DNA of 64,000 bases from Microbacterium proteolyticum. GTDB lineage: Bacteria; Actinomycetota; Actinomycetes; Actinomycetales; Microbacteriaceae. The stretch is from positions 2,852,001 through 2,916,000 of the forward strand of contig NZ_CP121274.1 of NCBI RefSeq assembly GCF_029639405.1, in the 5' to 3' direction. The notes below the pieces were generated by a model, which saw only the letters and a program-made list of their open reading frames with translations, did not search any database and had not been told where the DNA came from. Positions 7,386 through 16,127 of this stretch are shown here, one piece after another. Position 1 is the stretch's first letter; each line of letters begins with the position of its first letter. The position numbers and the translations under genes are program-made.

Positions 7386-9010
7386 CCGCCGTCGGGGTTC
7401 GCGCGGCACCAATCCTGGAACTGCTGCACGGCCGTGAGCTGGTCGGCGTAGGTCGTCGAGAACACCGTCTCGCCGGTCTCCAGGTTCACGGTGGTGAAGT
7501 AGTACCACGTGCCGTCCACGGGATGCATGGCCGCGTCGATCGCGAGATCGCCGGGGTTGGAGATCGGCCCGATCGGCAGTCCGGGATGGACGTAGGTGTT
7601 CCACGGGTTGTCGCTCGTGAGCGCGTTCTCGGTCGACGACGAGCTGCCCGCGCCGATCTCGCCGACTCCGTACTGCGCCGTCGAGTCCATCTGCAGGAGG
7701 CCGTGGGTCTCGTCGTTGTCGGGCTGCAGACGGTTCTCGATCACGCGCGAGACCTTGTAGAAGTCGTCGGAGTTGCGCGCTTCGCGTTCGATGATCGACG
7801 CGATGATGAGGATGCGCTCCCGGTCGGCCTCGGGAACCCCTGCCTGATCCAGGGACTGCACCGTGCGCTGCACCATCCTCTGGATGATCTCGGTCGCCGT
7901 GACCCCCTCATCGAAGTCGTAGGTCGCGGGGAAGATCCACCCTTCGAGCGTCGAGGCCGGCACGCCGTACTGCGACGGGTCGGCCGTCGCCGCCTCGAAG
8001 TCCGCCCGCGGCATGCCCAGCTGCTCGGACATCGCATCGAGCGACTGCTCGAGTGTCAGCCCCTCCCGGAGCTGCACGCTGAGGTTCAGACGGTTCGCGG
8101 GATCGCCCAGTGCCGCGAGCACGGCCGCGGACGACATCTGCTGCTGCAGCTCGTACACCCCCGGCTGGAACGTGAACGCAACGGCGTTCTTCACCATGTA
8201 CTGGTAGAGCGAGTCCGACTGCTTCGTGATGCCGGCCTCGAACAGCTTGGGAGAGACGGACTCGCCGGTGTCGCCGGAGGCGATCGTGACCCGCGCTTCG
8301 CCGGTGGCCATCCCCTCGGCGTAGTCCGTGGGTTCACCGGTGCCGAGGAACTCGCGGACGCGATCGCCGTAGGTGTTCCACACCACGACGCCGCCGCCGA
8401 CGAGTCCTCCGAGGATGACGAGCACCACGGTCAGGGCGATCCATCCGCCCACGCGGCGACGTCGCTTCGGGGGGCGGGTGGCGCCGCGCACCTCGTCGGT
8501 GTGGGCGCGGCCGGAGAACAGGTCCTCGAGCGAACCGGATGCCGCGGGTCGCGGGGTCTCGGTCGCGCCGACCGCCGCGCCGCCGGCGCCGACGAGGACG
8601 GGCTCGCGGTCGCGCGACGATTCGGGCTCGGGCTGCGGGGTCCGCCGCGGGCCCGCGGGACGCGAGTCCTCCCCGCGGGGCGCCGGTGTCAGTCGGGGCT
8701 CGTCGAGCCGCTGCGGCTCCGTCGCCGACGGGGAGTCGCGCGCGGGCCGGGGCCCGGGTGTCGTGTCGGCGGACGGCCGCGCGGCGGGGACAGCGGTCGT
8801 GTCGTCGGCCGCGGGGGCGGCGGGCGTCGGACCGGTCTGCGTCCGGCGGGCCTCGCGCGCGGCGCGGCGGGAGGCCGGCGCGGGGGCGTCGGGCGTCGAT
8901 GCGCCGGCATCTCCTCCGTCGCGCGGGGCGGCGCCTGTCGCGCCCGTACGGGGGTCGGGCAGACGTCCGTACAGCTCTGCGAGAGGATCGGTCGGGTCGT
9001 TTTCGGGCAT
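7379..9010 (-). CDS. mltG: Endolytic murein transglycosylase (MltG/YceG family)
   Basis: A 543-aa single-pass membrane protein that cleaves nascent glycan strands and sets peptidoglycan chain length. Residues 1-185 form a cytoplasmic, proline-, arginine- and alanine-rich disordered tail. One transmembrane helix spans about 188-211 (GGWIALTVVLVILGGLVGG), followed by a LysM-like region and the YceG catalytic domain. The catalytic glutamate lies in IIASIIEREARNSDD, and GLLQMDSTAQYGVG and YVHPGLPIGPISNPG are further family blocks. Family members are often near 350 aa, so the long N-terminal extension is the unusual part. It follows ruvX with a one-base gap and precedes aroE, a typical actinobacterial order. 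Confidence 0.93.
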   Translation of the reverse strand: MPENDPTDPLAELYGRLPDPRTGATGAAPRDGGDAGASTPDAPAPASRRAAREARRTQTGPTPAAPAADDTTAVPAARPSADTTPGPRPARDSPSATEPQRLDEPRLTPAPRGEDSRPAGPRRTPQPEPESSRDREPVLVGAGGAAVGATETPRPAASGSLEDLFSGRAHTDEVRGATRPPKRRRRVGGWIALTVVLVILGGLVGGGVVVWNTYGDRVREFLGTGEPTDYAEGMATGEARVTIASGDTGESVSPKLFEAGITKQSDSLYQYMVKNAVAFTFQPGVYELQQQMSSAAVLAALGDPANRLNLSVQLREGLTLEQSLDAMSEQLGMPRADFEAATADPSQYGVPASTLEGWIFPATYDFDEGVTATEIIQRMVQRTVQSLDQAGVPEADRERILIIASIIEREARNSDDFYKVSRVIENRLQPDNDETHGLLQMDSTAQYGVGEIGAGSSSSTENALTSDNPWNTYVHPGLPIGPISNPGDLAIDAAMHPVDGTWYYFTTVNLETGETVFSTTYADQLTAVQQFQDWCRANPDGGC

Positions 9011-9011
9011 G

Positions 9012-9485
9012 TCAGGCGGGCTCCTGTCCCGGTGCTATGGCGGGTCCGGCCGGCTCACCGGACTGTCGCTCCACGTCGAGCGCCTGCTGCAGAAGCACCA
9101 CAGCGGCGACCTGGTCCACAATGCTACGAGACTCCCGCTGGGAGCGCCCTGCCTGGCGGAGCACGCCGTGCGCCGAGACGGTGCTGAGTCGTTCGTCGAC
9201 CAGCCGCACCGGGACGGGCAGTGCGGCGGCCAGCTCCCCCGCGAACCGACGGGCGTCCGTCGTCGACGGGGTGTCCTCGCCTCGGAGGTTCAACGGCAAC
9301 CCCACGAGCACTTCGAACGCCTCGTACTCGGCGGCGAGGGCGACGATGCGACGCACGGGCTCCCCCTTGCGGGGCACCGTCTCGACGGGCACCGCGAGCA
9401 GACCGTCGGGGTCCGATCGCGCGACGCCGACGCGCGCGCGTCCCACGTCGATGCCGAGCCGGATGCCGCGGCGGAACTCCGTCAC
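9012..9485 (-). CDS. ruvX: RuvX/YqgF family pre-16S rRNA nuclease or Holliday junction resolvase
   Basis: A 157-aa RNase H-fold protein. The first strand carries IRLGIDVGRARVGVARSD with the catalytic aspartate. VGLPLNLRGEDTPST, RLVDERLST and SIVDQVAAVVLLQQAL are the remaining family motifs. Homologues are proposed to finish 5' maturation of 16S rRNA; older annotation calls them Holliday junction resolvases. The GTG start (9485) overlaps the alaS stop by 4 bases. Confidence 0.92.
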   Translation of the reverse strand: MTEFRRGIRLGIDVGRARVGVARSDPDGLLAVPVETVPRKGEPVRRIVALAAEYEAFEVLVGLPLNLRGEDTPSTTDARRFAGELAAALPVPVRLVDERLSTVSAHGVLRQAGRSQRESRSIVDQVAAVVLLQQALDVERQSGEPAGPAIAPGQEPA

Positions 9486-12151
9486 GCCGTGATCGCCCGC
9501 ACGTCCGCGACGATGCCCTCGAGCGCTTGCGGCAGGGCCGAGGCATCCGTGCCACCGCCCTGGGCGACGTCAGGACGACCGCCTCCGCCCCCGCCGAGCA
9601 CACCGGCGGCGGCCTTGGCGAGGGCTCCTGCGGCGAGGCCGCGCTCGCGTGCCGCCTCGTTGGTGACGACGACCACGGTGGCACGGTCGCCCGCGACGGT
9701 GCCGAGCGCGACGACGGCCGCGTCGGAGCCGAGGCGATCGCGCACCTGAAGCGCGAGCGTGCGCACGTCGTCGGCGGCGGCGCCCTCGCCGAGCGACTGC
9801 GCGACGACGCGGACGGTGCCCCCCGACGTCGCGGACTCGACGAGCTGCGGCAGGCGGTCGGAGAGCGCCCGTGCCTCGAACGCGGCGATCTTCTTCTCGG
9901 CGGCCTTCAGGCTCGCGGCGAGTTCGGCGATACGGGTGGTGAGCTGCTCGCGGGGGGTCTTGAGCGACGTCGTCAGCTGCGACACGATGGCGCGCTCGGC
10001 GGCGAGATCGCGGAACGCGTCGAGACCGACGAGGGCCTCCACACGACGGTTCGACGCGCCGACCGACTGCTCGCAGACGAGGTTCACCAGCCCGATCTCT
10101 GCGCTGCGCGCGACGTGCGTGCCGCCGCAGAGCTCGCGCGACCACGGACCGCCGATGTCGACCATGCGCACGGTGTCGCCGTACTTCTCGCCGAACAGCG
10201 CCATGGCGCCCGCGGCCTTCGCCTCATCGAGCGAGAGGACCCGCGTGGTGACCTCGAGGTTGTCGCGCACCGCGTTGTTGGCGATCTCCTCGATCTCGGT
10301 GCGGGTCTCGGGCGAGAGCGCCGCGCCCCAGCTGAAGTCGAAGCGCATGTAACCGGCGCGGTTGAGCGAACCGGTCTGCGTCGCGGTCTTGCCGAGCGTG
10401 TCGCGGATCGCGGCGTGGACGAGGTGCGTCGCGGAGTGCGCCTGCTGCGCCGAGTGGCGGTTGAGGGCATCGACCACCGTCGTCGCCGGCGCGTCGATCG
10501 ACACCTCGCCGGTGGTGACCTCCACCGTGTGGCTGATGAGGCCCGGAACGGGACGCTGCACGTCGAGTACCTCGAGCTCGTAGCCGGGGCCCACGATGAC
10601 GCCCTTGTCGGCGACCTGTCCGCCGGACTCGGCGTACAGCGCGGTCTCGGCGAGGACGACCTCGGCGATCTGCCCCTGGGACGCGCGGTCGGTGCTGCGG
10701 CCGTCGACCAGGATGCCGAGGACCTTCGACTCCGTCTGGAGGTCGGTGTATCCGGTGAAGACGGTCTCGCCGAGCGCCCGGAACTCGCGGTACACGCTCT
10801 GGTCGGCGAGCGCGCCCTTGCGGGAGCGCGCGTCGGCCTTCGCCCGAGTCCGCTGCTCCTGCATGAGGGTGTCGAACGCACCGCGGTCGACGGCGAGGCC
10901 CGCTTCTTCCGCGATCTCGAGCGTCAGGTCGATCGGGAAGCCGTACGTGTCGTGCAGCAGGAACGCCTCCGAGCCCGGCAGGGTCGTGGCGCCGCCGCTC
11001 TTGGCATCCGCGACCGACTGGTCGAGGATCGCGGATCCCGCCGCCAGCGTCCGGAGGAACGTCTGCTCCTCGGCGATCGCGTAGGCGGACAGGCGCGCGT
11101 AGTCGGTCTCGACCTCGGGGTACGACCCCTTCATCGCGTCGCGCGACGCGGCGAACAGCTCGGGGAAGGTCGGGCCGTCGACGCCCAGCAGGCGCATCGA
11201 GCGGATGGCTCGGCGCATGATGCGGCGCAGGATGTAGCCCCGGCCCTCGTTCGACGGGGTCACGCCGTCGGCGAGCAGCATCAGCGACGACCGCACGTGG
11301 TCGGCGACGATGCGGAGGCGCACATCGTCCTCGTGCGACTCGGCGCCGTACGACTTGCCCGCCAGCTTCGCCGCCAGGTCGAGCACCGGACGCACCTGGT
11401 CGGTCTCGTACATGTTGTCGACGCCCTGCTTGATGAACGCGATGCGCTCGAGGCCCATGCCGGTGTCGATGTTCTTCGCGGGCAGTTCGCCGACGATGTC
11501 GAAGTCGTACTTCGAGCGCACGTTCGTGATCTCGTACTGCATGAACACGAGGTTCCAGATCTCGACGTAGCGGTCGTCGTCGGTCGCCGGTCCCCCGTCG
11601 ATGCCGTACGCGGGACCGCGGTCGAAGAAGATCTCCGAGCAGGGCCCGGCGGGACCCGGGAGCCCGGTCGACCAGTAGTTCGTGTCCTTGCCCAGGCGCT
11701 GGATGCGCTCGTCGGGCAGGGTGCTGAGCTTCAGCCAGAGGTCGCGTGCCTCGTCGTCCTCTTCGTAGACCGTGACCCACAGGTCGTCGGGGTCGAAGCC
11801 GAGGCCGCCCTCGGCGTCCGGGGTCGTCAGCAGCTCCCACGCGTAGCGGATCGCGTCTTCCTTGAAGTAGTCGCCGAACGACCAGTTGCCCAGCATCTGG
11901 AAGAAGGTGCCGTGACGGGGCGTCTTGCCGACCTCTTCGATGTCGTTCGTCCGGATGCACTTCTGCACGTCGGCCGCGCGCGGGTACGGCGGCGGAACGA
12001 CCCCGCTGAGATAGGGGATGAACGGCACCATGCCGGCGACCGTGAACAGCAGGGCCGGGTCGTCGGTGACGAGGGAGGCCGACGGCACGATGGTGTGGTT
12101 CTTCTTCTGGAAGTAGTCCAGGAAGCGCTGAGCGATCTCGGCGGTGTTCAT
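9482..12151 (-). CDS. alaS: Alanyl-tRNA synthetase
   Basis: An 889-aa class II synthetase that charges tRNA-Ala and edits mischarged Ser/Gly. It starts MNTAEIAQRFLDYFQKKNHT, with FTVAGMVPFIPYL (motif 1 area), TPRHGTFFQMLGNWSFGDYF and GLGFDPDDLWVTVY following. GYILRRIMRRAIR ends the aminoacylation core. The editing domain has the metal-binding HSATHLVHAA and CGGTHVARSAEIG. The C-terminal coiled coil and DHHA1-like region (AASLKAAEKKIAAFEARAL and GGGGGRPDVAQGGG) are present. It is the main gene of the reverse operon running down to aroB. Confidence 0.98.
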   Translation of the reverse strand: MNTAEIAQRFLDYFQKKNHTIVPSASLVTDDPALLFTVAGMVPFIPYLSGVVPPPYPRAADVQKCIRTNDIEEVGKTPRHGTFFQMLGNWSFGDYFKEDAIRYAWELLTTPDAEGGLGFDPDDLWVTVYEEDDEARDLWLKLSTLPDERIQRLGKDTNYWSTGLPGPAGPCSEIFFDRGPAYGIDGGPATDDDRYVEIWNLVFMQYEITNVRSKYDFDIVGELPAKNIDTGMGLERIAFIKQGVDNMYETDQVRPVLDLAAKLAGKSYGAESHEDDVRLRIVADHVRSSLMLLADGVTPSNEGRGYILRRIMRRAIRSMRLLGVDGPTFPELFAASRDAMKGSYPEVETDYARLSAYAIAEEQTFLRTLAAGSAILDQSVADAKSGGATTLPGSEAFLLHDTYGFPIDLTLEIAEEAGLAVDRGAFDTLMQEQRTRAKADARSRKGALADQSVYREFRALGETVFTGYTDLQTESKVLGILVDGRSTDRASQGQIAEVVLAETALYAESGGQVADKGVIVGPGYELEVLDVQRPVPGLISHTVEVTTGEVSIDAPATTVVDALNRHSAQQAHSATHLVHAAIRDTLGKTATQTGSLNRAGYMRFDFSWGAALSPETRTEIEEIANNAVRDNLEVTTRVLSLDEAKAAGAMALFGEKYGDTVRMVDIGGPWSRELCGGTHVARSAEIGLVNLVCEQSVGASNRRVEALVGLDAFRDLAAERAIVSQLTTSLKTPREQLTTRIAELAASLKAAEKKIAAFEARALSDRLPQLVESATSGGTVRVVAQSLGEGAAADDVRTLALQVRDRLGSDAAVVALGTVAGDRATVVVVTNEAARERGLAAGALAKAAAGVLGGGGGGRPDVAQGGGTDASALPQALEGIVADVRAITA

Positions 12152-12211
12152 GAGGGGTCTTTCCGTGGGCGTGCGGATCCGCCCCGGGGGGCGGGGCGGG
12201 ATGCCGGGAGG

Positions 12212-12497
12212 TCAGTCGGTGGGGGCGGCCTTCTTCGCCGCGTCGGCGGCGGAATCGACGGCGTCGGCGGTCGCCTCGACGGCGGACGCCGCGACGTTCC
12301 TGGCATCGTCCAGGATGTCGGACAGGCGGGATTCCTGCTCGTGGTAGGCGTCGCTCAGGTGGTCGGCGAACTCGCCGATCCGGGCGTCGACCTGAGCGAG
12401 CAGTTCTTGACCGCGGGGGTCCTTGTTGACCAGGTGCGCGGCGACGAAGCCTCCGGCGATGCCCAATACGAACCAGACGAGGCTTCTCACGTTCACC
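12212..12497 (-). CDS. Small membrane-anchored hypothetical protein
   Basis: About 94 aa, with a hydrophobic N-terminal helix (VRSLVWFVLGIAGGFVAAHLVNKDPRG) and a long amphipathic, alanine-rich helix after it (EFADHLSDAYHEQESRLSDILDDARN). I do not recognise a named family, although the same kind of protein is common ahead of alaS in Microbacteriaceae. The start is uncertain: GTG codons at 12500, 12497 and 12491 all follow GAGGAAGAA. An ATG at 12533 is possible but has no spaced ribosome-binding site. It is probably co-transcribed with alaS, 60 bases downstream. The shape suggests a membrane-tethered helical protein; no function is assigned. Confidence 0.65.
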
Positions 12498-12566
12498 ACT
12501 TCTTCCTCGAGCGAGCGCCGCGGACGCGGCATCCCTTCATCGTAGGCGACAGGGTCGCGCGAGCGC

Positions 12567-12612
12567 GCGCCCGGAGGGGTGGATGCCACGCGCCCGGAGG
12601 GGTGGATGCCAC
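12567..12612. repeat. Two tandem copies of a 23-bp unit
   Basis: A 23-base unit beginning GCGCCCGGAGGGG and ending GGATGCCAC occurs twice back to back with no mismatch (12567-12589 and 12590-12612). Each copy contains GGATGCC, and the inverse word GGCATCC follows at about 12619. It lies between the rpsD terminator and the small membrane protein gene. Confidence 0.9.
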
Positions 12613-12637
12613 GCCCCCGGCATCCACCCGGGAACGA

Positions 12638-12669
12638 CGAAGGGCGCCGGGAGAACCCGGCGCCCTTCG
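12638..12669 (-). terminator. rpsD terminator hairpin
   Basis: CGAAGGGCGCCGGG pairs perfectly with CCCGGCGCCCTTCG around a 4-base AGAA loop, directly behind the rpsD stop on the reverse strand. Confidence 0.85.
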
Positions 12670-12686
12670 GCTCGTGAGTCGTGGAC

Positions 12687-13316
12687 TCAGCGAGCGGCGT
12701 AGTACTCGACGACGAGCTGCACGTCACACGTGACGGGCACCTCGGCGCGCTTGGGGCGACGCACGAGCTTCGCCTGCAGCGTGGCCAGGTCGACCTCGAG
12801 GTAACCGGGAACGGGGGGCAGCACCTCGGCGTGCCCGCCGGCGGCGGCGACCTGGAAGGGCTCGAGACCCTCGCTCTTCGGCTTGACGTGGATCTGCTGA
12901 CCCGGCTTCACGCGGAACGACGGGCGGTCCACGAGCTGGCCGTCGACCAGGATGTGGCGGTGCACGACGAGCTGGCGGGCCTGAGCGGTGGTGCGGGCGA
13001 AACCGGCACGCACGACCAGGGCGTCCAGACGCATCTCGAGGAGCTCGACCAGGTTCTCACCGGTCAGGCCATCGGTGCGACGTGCCTCGTTGAACGCGAT
13101 TCGCAGCTGCTTCTCGCGGATGCCGTACTGCTCGCGCAGACGCTGCTTCTCGCGCAGGCGGACGGCGTAGTCGCTGTCGGCCTTGCGCTTGGTGCGGCCG
13201 TGCTCGCCGGGAGCGTAGGGACGCTTCTCGAGGTAGCGGGCGGCCTTGGGGGTGAGCGCGACGCCGAGGGCGCGCGACAGACGGACCTTGCGGCGGTCCT
13301 GGGACTTCGTTGCCAC
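12687..13316 (-). CDS. rpsD: 30S ribosomal protein S4
   Basis: A 209-aa ribosomal protein of standard length, a primary 16S rRNA binder in 30S assembly. It starts ATKSQDRRKVRLSRALGV from a GTG at 13316 after GGAAGGAGC. The S4 RNA-binding domain is clear: LEMRLDALVVRAGFARTTAQARQLVVHRHILVDGQLV. The region KQRLREQYGIREKQL is the N-terminal S4 domain. The usual zinc-cysteine cluster of some S4 paralogues is absent, which fits the cysteine-free form. It is monocistronic, with a long leader upstream and its own terminator. Confidence 0.98.
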   Translation of the reverse strand: MATKSQDRRKVRLSRALGVALTPKAARYLEKRPYAPGEHGRTKRKADSDYAVRLREKQRLREQYGIREKQLRIAFNEARRTDGLTGENLVELLEMRLDALVVRAGFARTTAQARQLVVHRHILVDGQLVDRPSFRVKPGQQIHVKPKSEGLEPFQVAAAGGHAEVLPPVPGYLEVDLATLQAKLVRRPKRAEVPVTCDVQLVVEYYAAR

Positions 13317-13472
13317 GAAGTGCTCCTTCCGATGACGTGGCCGCGCGTTTCGCGGCTCACGGACGTATCACGCTCTCTTCGCCCTGTCCGGACTGCACGC
13401 CGGGGCATGCCGGAAGGTCGGTGAAGAAGAGAGGGGATGCCCGAAAACTCTGTTTCGAACCGATTCAGCTTA
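13317..13472 (-). promoter_or_regulatory. rpsD promoter and long structured leader
   Basis: On the reverse strand a TAAGCT hexamer near 13470 could be the -10, giving a leader of roughly 140 bases. The leader contains GCCGCG/CGCGGC (13340-13356), with arms 5 bases apart. Distant complementary arms CTCTCTTC (13373-13380) and GAAGAGAG (13426-13433, with an unpaired AA) enclose CG-rich inner stems. Autogenous control by S4 would be consistent, but no known S4-binding pseudoknot can be recognised by eye. Confidence 0.45.
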
Positions 13473-14207
13473 TCAGACGGCCGTCGCGACGAACGAGGTC
13501 CAGGTCAGCGAGAACAGCGGCACGTAGAGCACGGCGACCAGGAGCGCGTGGGTGACGACGAAGGCGCTCGCCTCCAGCGCCTTGCCGGGCTGACGCAGAT
13601 GCGCGGCGAGCTTGCGGAGGAGGGAGACGGGATGCCGCACATCCCAGCTGTTCACGCGCAGATAGCGGCCGAGATAGACCCCGACGGCACCGAGCACGAT
13701 GACCACCGCCGCCAGGACCCAGCTGGCCGTCGGCGGCACGGCGTCGTCGGGCTCCTCGTAGACGACGAAGAGCGCGTGCAGGATGCCGAGGCTCAGGACC
13801 GCGTTGCCGAGACCCGAGAGGGTCAGCACGAGCGTCTGGATGATGTCGTACCAGAGCGGGACTGGGGAGTCCGCCGTCCGGTGGCTGAAGTTGAGTTCGG
13901 TGATGAGGTACACCGAGTTGGGGAAGAGCAGAAGCCACACCCCCGTCGCGAGGGCGAGGTAGATCGGCAGCACGACGACGCCCGCGTCGGCCGCGACATC
14001 GGCCAGACGCGTGAGCACAGGGGCGAGCACCGTGAGCCCGACGACGACACCGATCGCCGTCACGACCGGAAGCGTCGACAGCCCGATGTTCAGCAGCATC
14101 GGCCGGTACAGAGCGACCCGGTAGACCTTCGCCCGCAGCACGACCAGCACGACCGCGTACACGTCGAGGACGATCACGGCGGCGGCGGCGAGGAGAGCGG
14201 CGGTCAT
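13473..14207 (-). CDS. DUF1361 membrane protein
   Basis: A 244-aa polytopic membrane protein with about seven hydrophobic segments. The DUF1361 hallmark is the central LLFPNSVYLITELNFSHR, followed by PLWYDIIQTLVLTLSGLGNAVLS and GVYLGRYLRVNSWDV. The function of the family is unknown. The ATG at 14207 places the first helix (AALLAAAAVIVLDVYAVVLVV) at the N-terminus. It stands between rarA (upstream, same strand, 52 bases away) and the rpsD leader. Confidence 0.85.
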   Translation of the reverse strand: MTAALLAAAAVIVLDVYAVVLVVLRAKVYRVALYRPMLLNIGLSTLPVVTAIGVVVGLTVLAPVLTRLADVAADAGVVVLPIYLALATGVWLLLFPNSVYLITELNFSHRTADSPVPLWYDIIQTLVLTLSGLGNAVLSLGILHALFVVYEEPDDAVPPTASWVLAAVVIVLGAVGVYLGRYLRVNSWDVRHPVSLLRKLAAHLRQPGKALEASAFVVTHALLVAVLYVPLFSLTWTSFVATAV

Positions 14208-14259
14208 CGCGACAGCGTCGCACGGAACGCGCGGGGCCCTCGTGCCGCGGTGTCGGATT

Positions 14260-15651
14260 TCACCCGCCGTCGAGAATGCGGCGGATCTTCTCGAGCCGGG
14301 CGGAGACCTCGCGTTCGGCGCCGTGCGTGGTCGGCTGGTAGTAGCGCTTCCCCCGCAGTTCGTCGGGCAGGTACTGCTGCGCGACGATGCCGATGTCGCT
14401 GTCGTGCGCGTACTTGTAGCCCTTGCCATGCCCGAGTCGCTTCGCGCCCGCGTAGTGGGCGTCGCGCAGGTGCACGGGCACGCGACCGAACCCGCCGGCC
14501 CGCACGTCGGCGATCGCGGCGTTGATGGCGTTGTACGCCGCATTGGATTTCGCCGTGGTAGCGAGGTACACCGTCGCCTCGGCGAGCGGGATGCGTCCCT
14601 CCGGCATCCCGATGAAGGCGACCGCGTCCGCCGCGGCGACGGCGATCTGCAGGGCCTGCGGGTCGGCGAGACCGATGTCTTCCGCGGCGGAGATGACCAG
14701 TCGGCGGGCGATGAACCGCGGGTCCTCCCCGGCCTCGATCATGCGCGCGAGGTAGTGGATCGCCGCATCCGCGTCCGATCCGCGGATCGACTTGATGAAC
14801 GCGCTGATGACGTCGTAGTGCTCGTCGCCCTGCCGGTCGTAGCGCAGCAGCGCGCGGTCGACGGCCTGGGAGATGTGGTCACCGGTGATGACAGGGCGCG
14901 GGTCGGCGTCCGCATCTTCGTCGTCCTCGGCATCGCCGTCGCGGTCTTCGGCGTCGCCGTCGCGTGCCGCGTCGTCCGCGGCCACGGAGGCGGCGGCCTC
15001 GAGTGCGGTGAGAGCGCGGCGCGCGTCGCCGGATGCCAGGCGCACGAGCGCCGAACGCGCCTCGTCGCTCAGGACCACACGGTCGTCGAGGCCGCGCGGA
15101 TCGGTCACGGCGCGATCGACGAGGGCGCCGAGATCGTCGTCGCCGAGCGGGCGCAGGGTGAGCAGCAGCGACCGCGACAGCAGCGGCGAGATGACGGAGA
15201 ACGACGGGTTCTCGGTCGTGGCGGCGATCAACACCACCCATCCGTTCTCGACGCCCGGCAGCAGCGCGTCCTGCTGCGCCTTCGTGAAGCGGTGGATCTC
15301 GTCGAGGAAGAGGATCGTCGATTGTCCGTACAGGTCGCGCTGGGTGAGGGCCTCCTGCATGACCTCGCGGACGTCCTTCACCCCGGCGGTGATCGCCGAG
15401 AGCTCCACGAAGCGACGACCGGACGACCGGGCGATCGCCTGCGCCAGAGTCGTCTTGCCCGTGCCCGGAGGTCCCCAGAGGATGACCGAGACGGCGGATC
15501 CGGATGCCGAGGAGTCGGTGCCGGCGAGCGTGACCAGGGGCGAGCCGGGGCGCAGCAGATGACCCTGGCCGGCGACCTCGTCGAGGCTCGTCGGGCGCAT
15601 CCGCACCGCGAGCGGGGTCTGGCCCTGGAAGAGGGCGGAAGCACTGGTCAC
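14260..15651 (-). CDS. rarA: Replication-associated recombination protein A (RarA/MgsA AAA+ ATPase)
   Basis: A 463-aa clamp-loader-like AAA+ ATPase acting at stalled replication forks. It has [21 protein letters not shown], Walker [10 protein letters not shown] (61-69), Walker [11 protein letters not shown], sensor 1 AATTENPSF and the C-terminal MgsA block ([29 protein letters not shown]). Residues 225-251 are an acidic insertion (RDGDAED repeated twice, then DDEDADADP) encoded by a 21-bp tandem repeat. The start is GTG at 15651: TAGCCT (15658-15663, reverse strand) lies 6 bases before it, so the mRNA is probably leaderless. Confidence 0.94.
   Translation of the reverse strand: MTSASALFQGQTPLAVRMRPTSLDEVAGQGHLLRPGSPLVTLAGTDSSASGSAVSVILWGPPGTGKTTLAQAIARSSGRRFVELSAITAGVKDVREVMQEALTQRDLYGQSTILFLDEIHRFTKAQQDALLPGVENGWVVLIAATTENPSFSVISPLLSRSLLLTLRPLGDDDLGALVDRAVTDPRGLDDRVVLSDEARSALVRLASGDARRALTALEAAASVAADDAARDGDAEDRDGDAEDDEDADADPRPVITGDHISQAVDRALLRYDRQGDEHYDVISAFIKSIRGSDADAAIHYLARMIEAGEDPRFIARRLVISAAEDIGLADPQALQIAVAAADAVAFIGMPEGRIPLAEATVYLATTAKSNAAYNAINAAIADVRAGGFGRVPVHLRDAHYAGAKRLGHGKGYKYAHDSDIGIVAQQYLPDELRGKRYYQPTTHGAEREVSARLEKIRRILDGG
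14923..14964 (-). repeat. 21-bp tandem repeat inside rarA
   Basis: Two adjacent 21-base units (14923-14943 and 14944-14964) differ at only two positions. On the reverse strand each encodes the heptapeptide RDGDAED. The repeat is in frame and creates the acidic insertion of RarA. Confidence 0.85.
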
Positions 15652-15758
15652 CGATCCAGGCTAATCGCGACCGCCGACAACGGATCGAGCGCCTTTGTGG
15701 GCTCATCGGCGGGGTGCGTAGGATCGGGGCGGTCCGCGAGCGGTGGAAAGAGGTCGAT

Positions 15759-16046
15759 GTGGCGACGGGTGGCAAGGATCGACAGAGTCGTGAGCAGCGC
15801 GAGCGGTCGCGGGCGTATCAGGCCCGCCAAGAGCTCCACCGACGCCAGGGACGCCGGCGCACGCGCGACAACGTCCTCGCGCTCGTTGTCGGTCTCGTGG
15901 TGATCGGCGCGGCGGTCGGCCTGCAGACCGTCTACTTCGTCGCCGGTCCCGGCGCTCCCGCGCCCCAGCCCACGGTCGCCGACACGCCGAGCCCGGCGTC
16001 CACCGGCCCGCTGCTGCCCGAACCCTCGGTCTCGCCCACCCCGTGA
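15759..16046 (+). CDS. Small single-pass membrane protein, unknown function
   Basis: 95 aa from a GTG at 15759 after AAAGAGG. The N-terminal third is highly basic and Gln/Arg-rich (KDRQSREQRERSRAYQARQE). One transmembrane helix follows (VLALVVGLVVIGAAVGLQTVYF), then a Pro/Ser/Thr-rich tail predicted to be outside (PAPQPTVADTPSPASTGPLL). I do not recognise a named family. It sits just ahead of the DUF349 gene and divergent from rarA. The positive-inside rule puts the tail on the outer face. Confidence 0.65.
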   Translation: MATGGKDRQSREQRERSRAYQARQELHRRQGRRRTRDNVLALVVGLVVIGAAVGLQTVYFVAGPGAPAPQPTVADTPSPASTGPLLPEPSVSPTP

Positions 16047-16127
16047 ACCTGTGACGACGGCATCCGTCGTACTAGGCTCGGAGCGTCCTTCTCCCCCAGG
16101 CGGCCCTGCCGCGATGAGGTGCTTTCC

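Noticed and set aside
12489..12533. ATG at 12533 as start of the small membrane protein
   Set aside because: The purine-rich AAGGG touches the ATG with no spacing, and the added residues are basic and unlike a conserved start; the GTG cluster behind GAGGAAGAA fits better.
9221..12733. Very long open frame on the forward strand opposite alaS
   Set aside because: It is antisense to alaS, whose reverse frame carries all family motifs. The forward translation is Arg/Ala/Gly/Asp-rich with no recognisable domain, as expected from high-GC complement frames.
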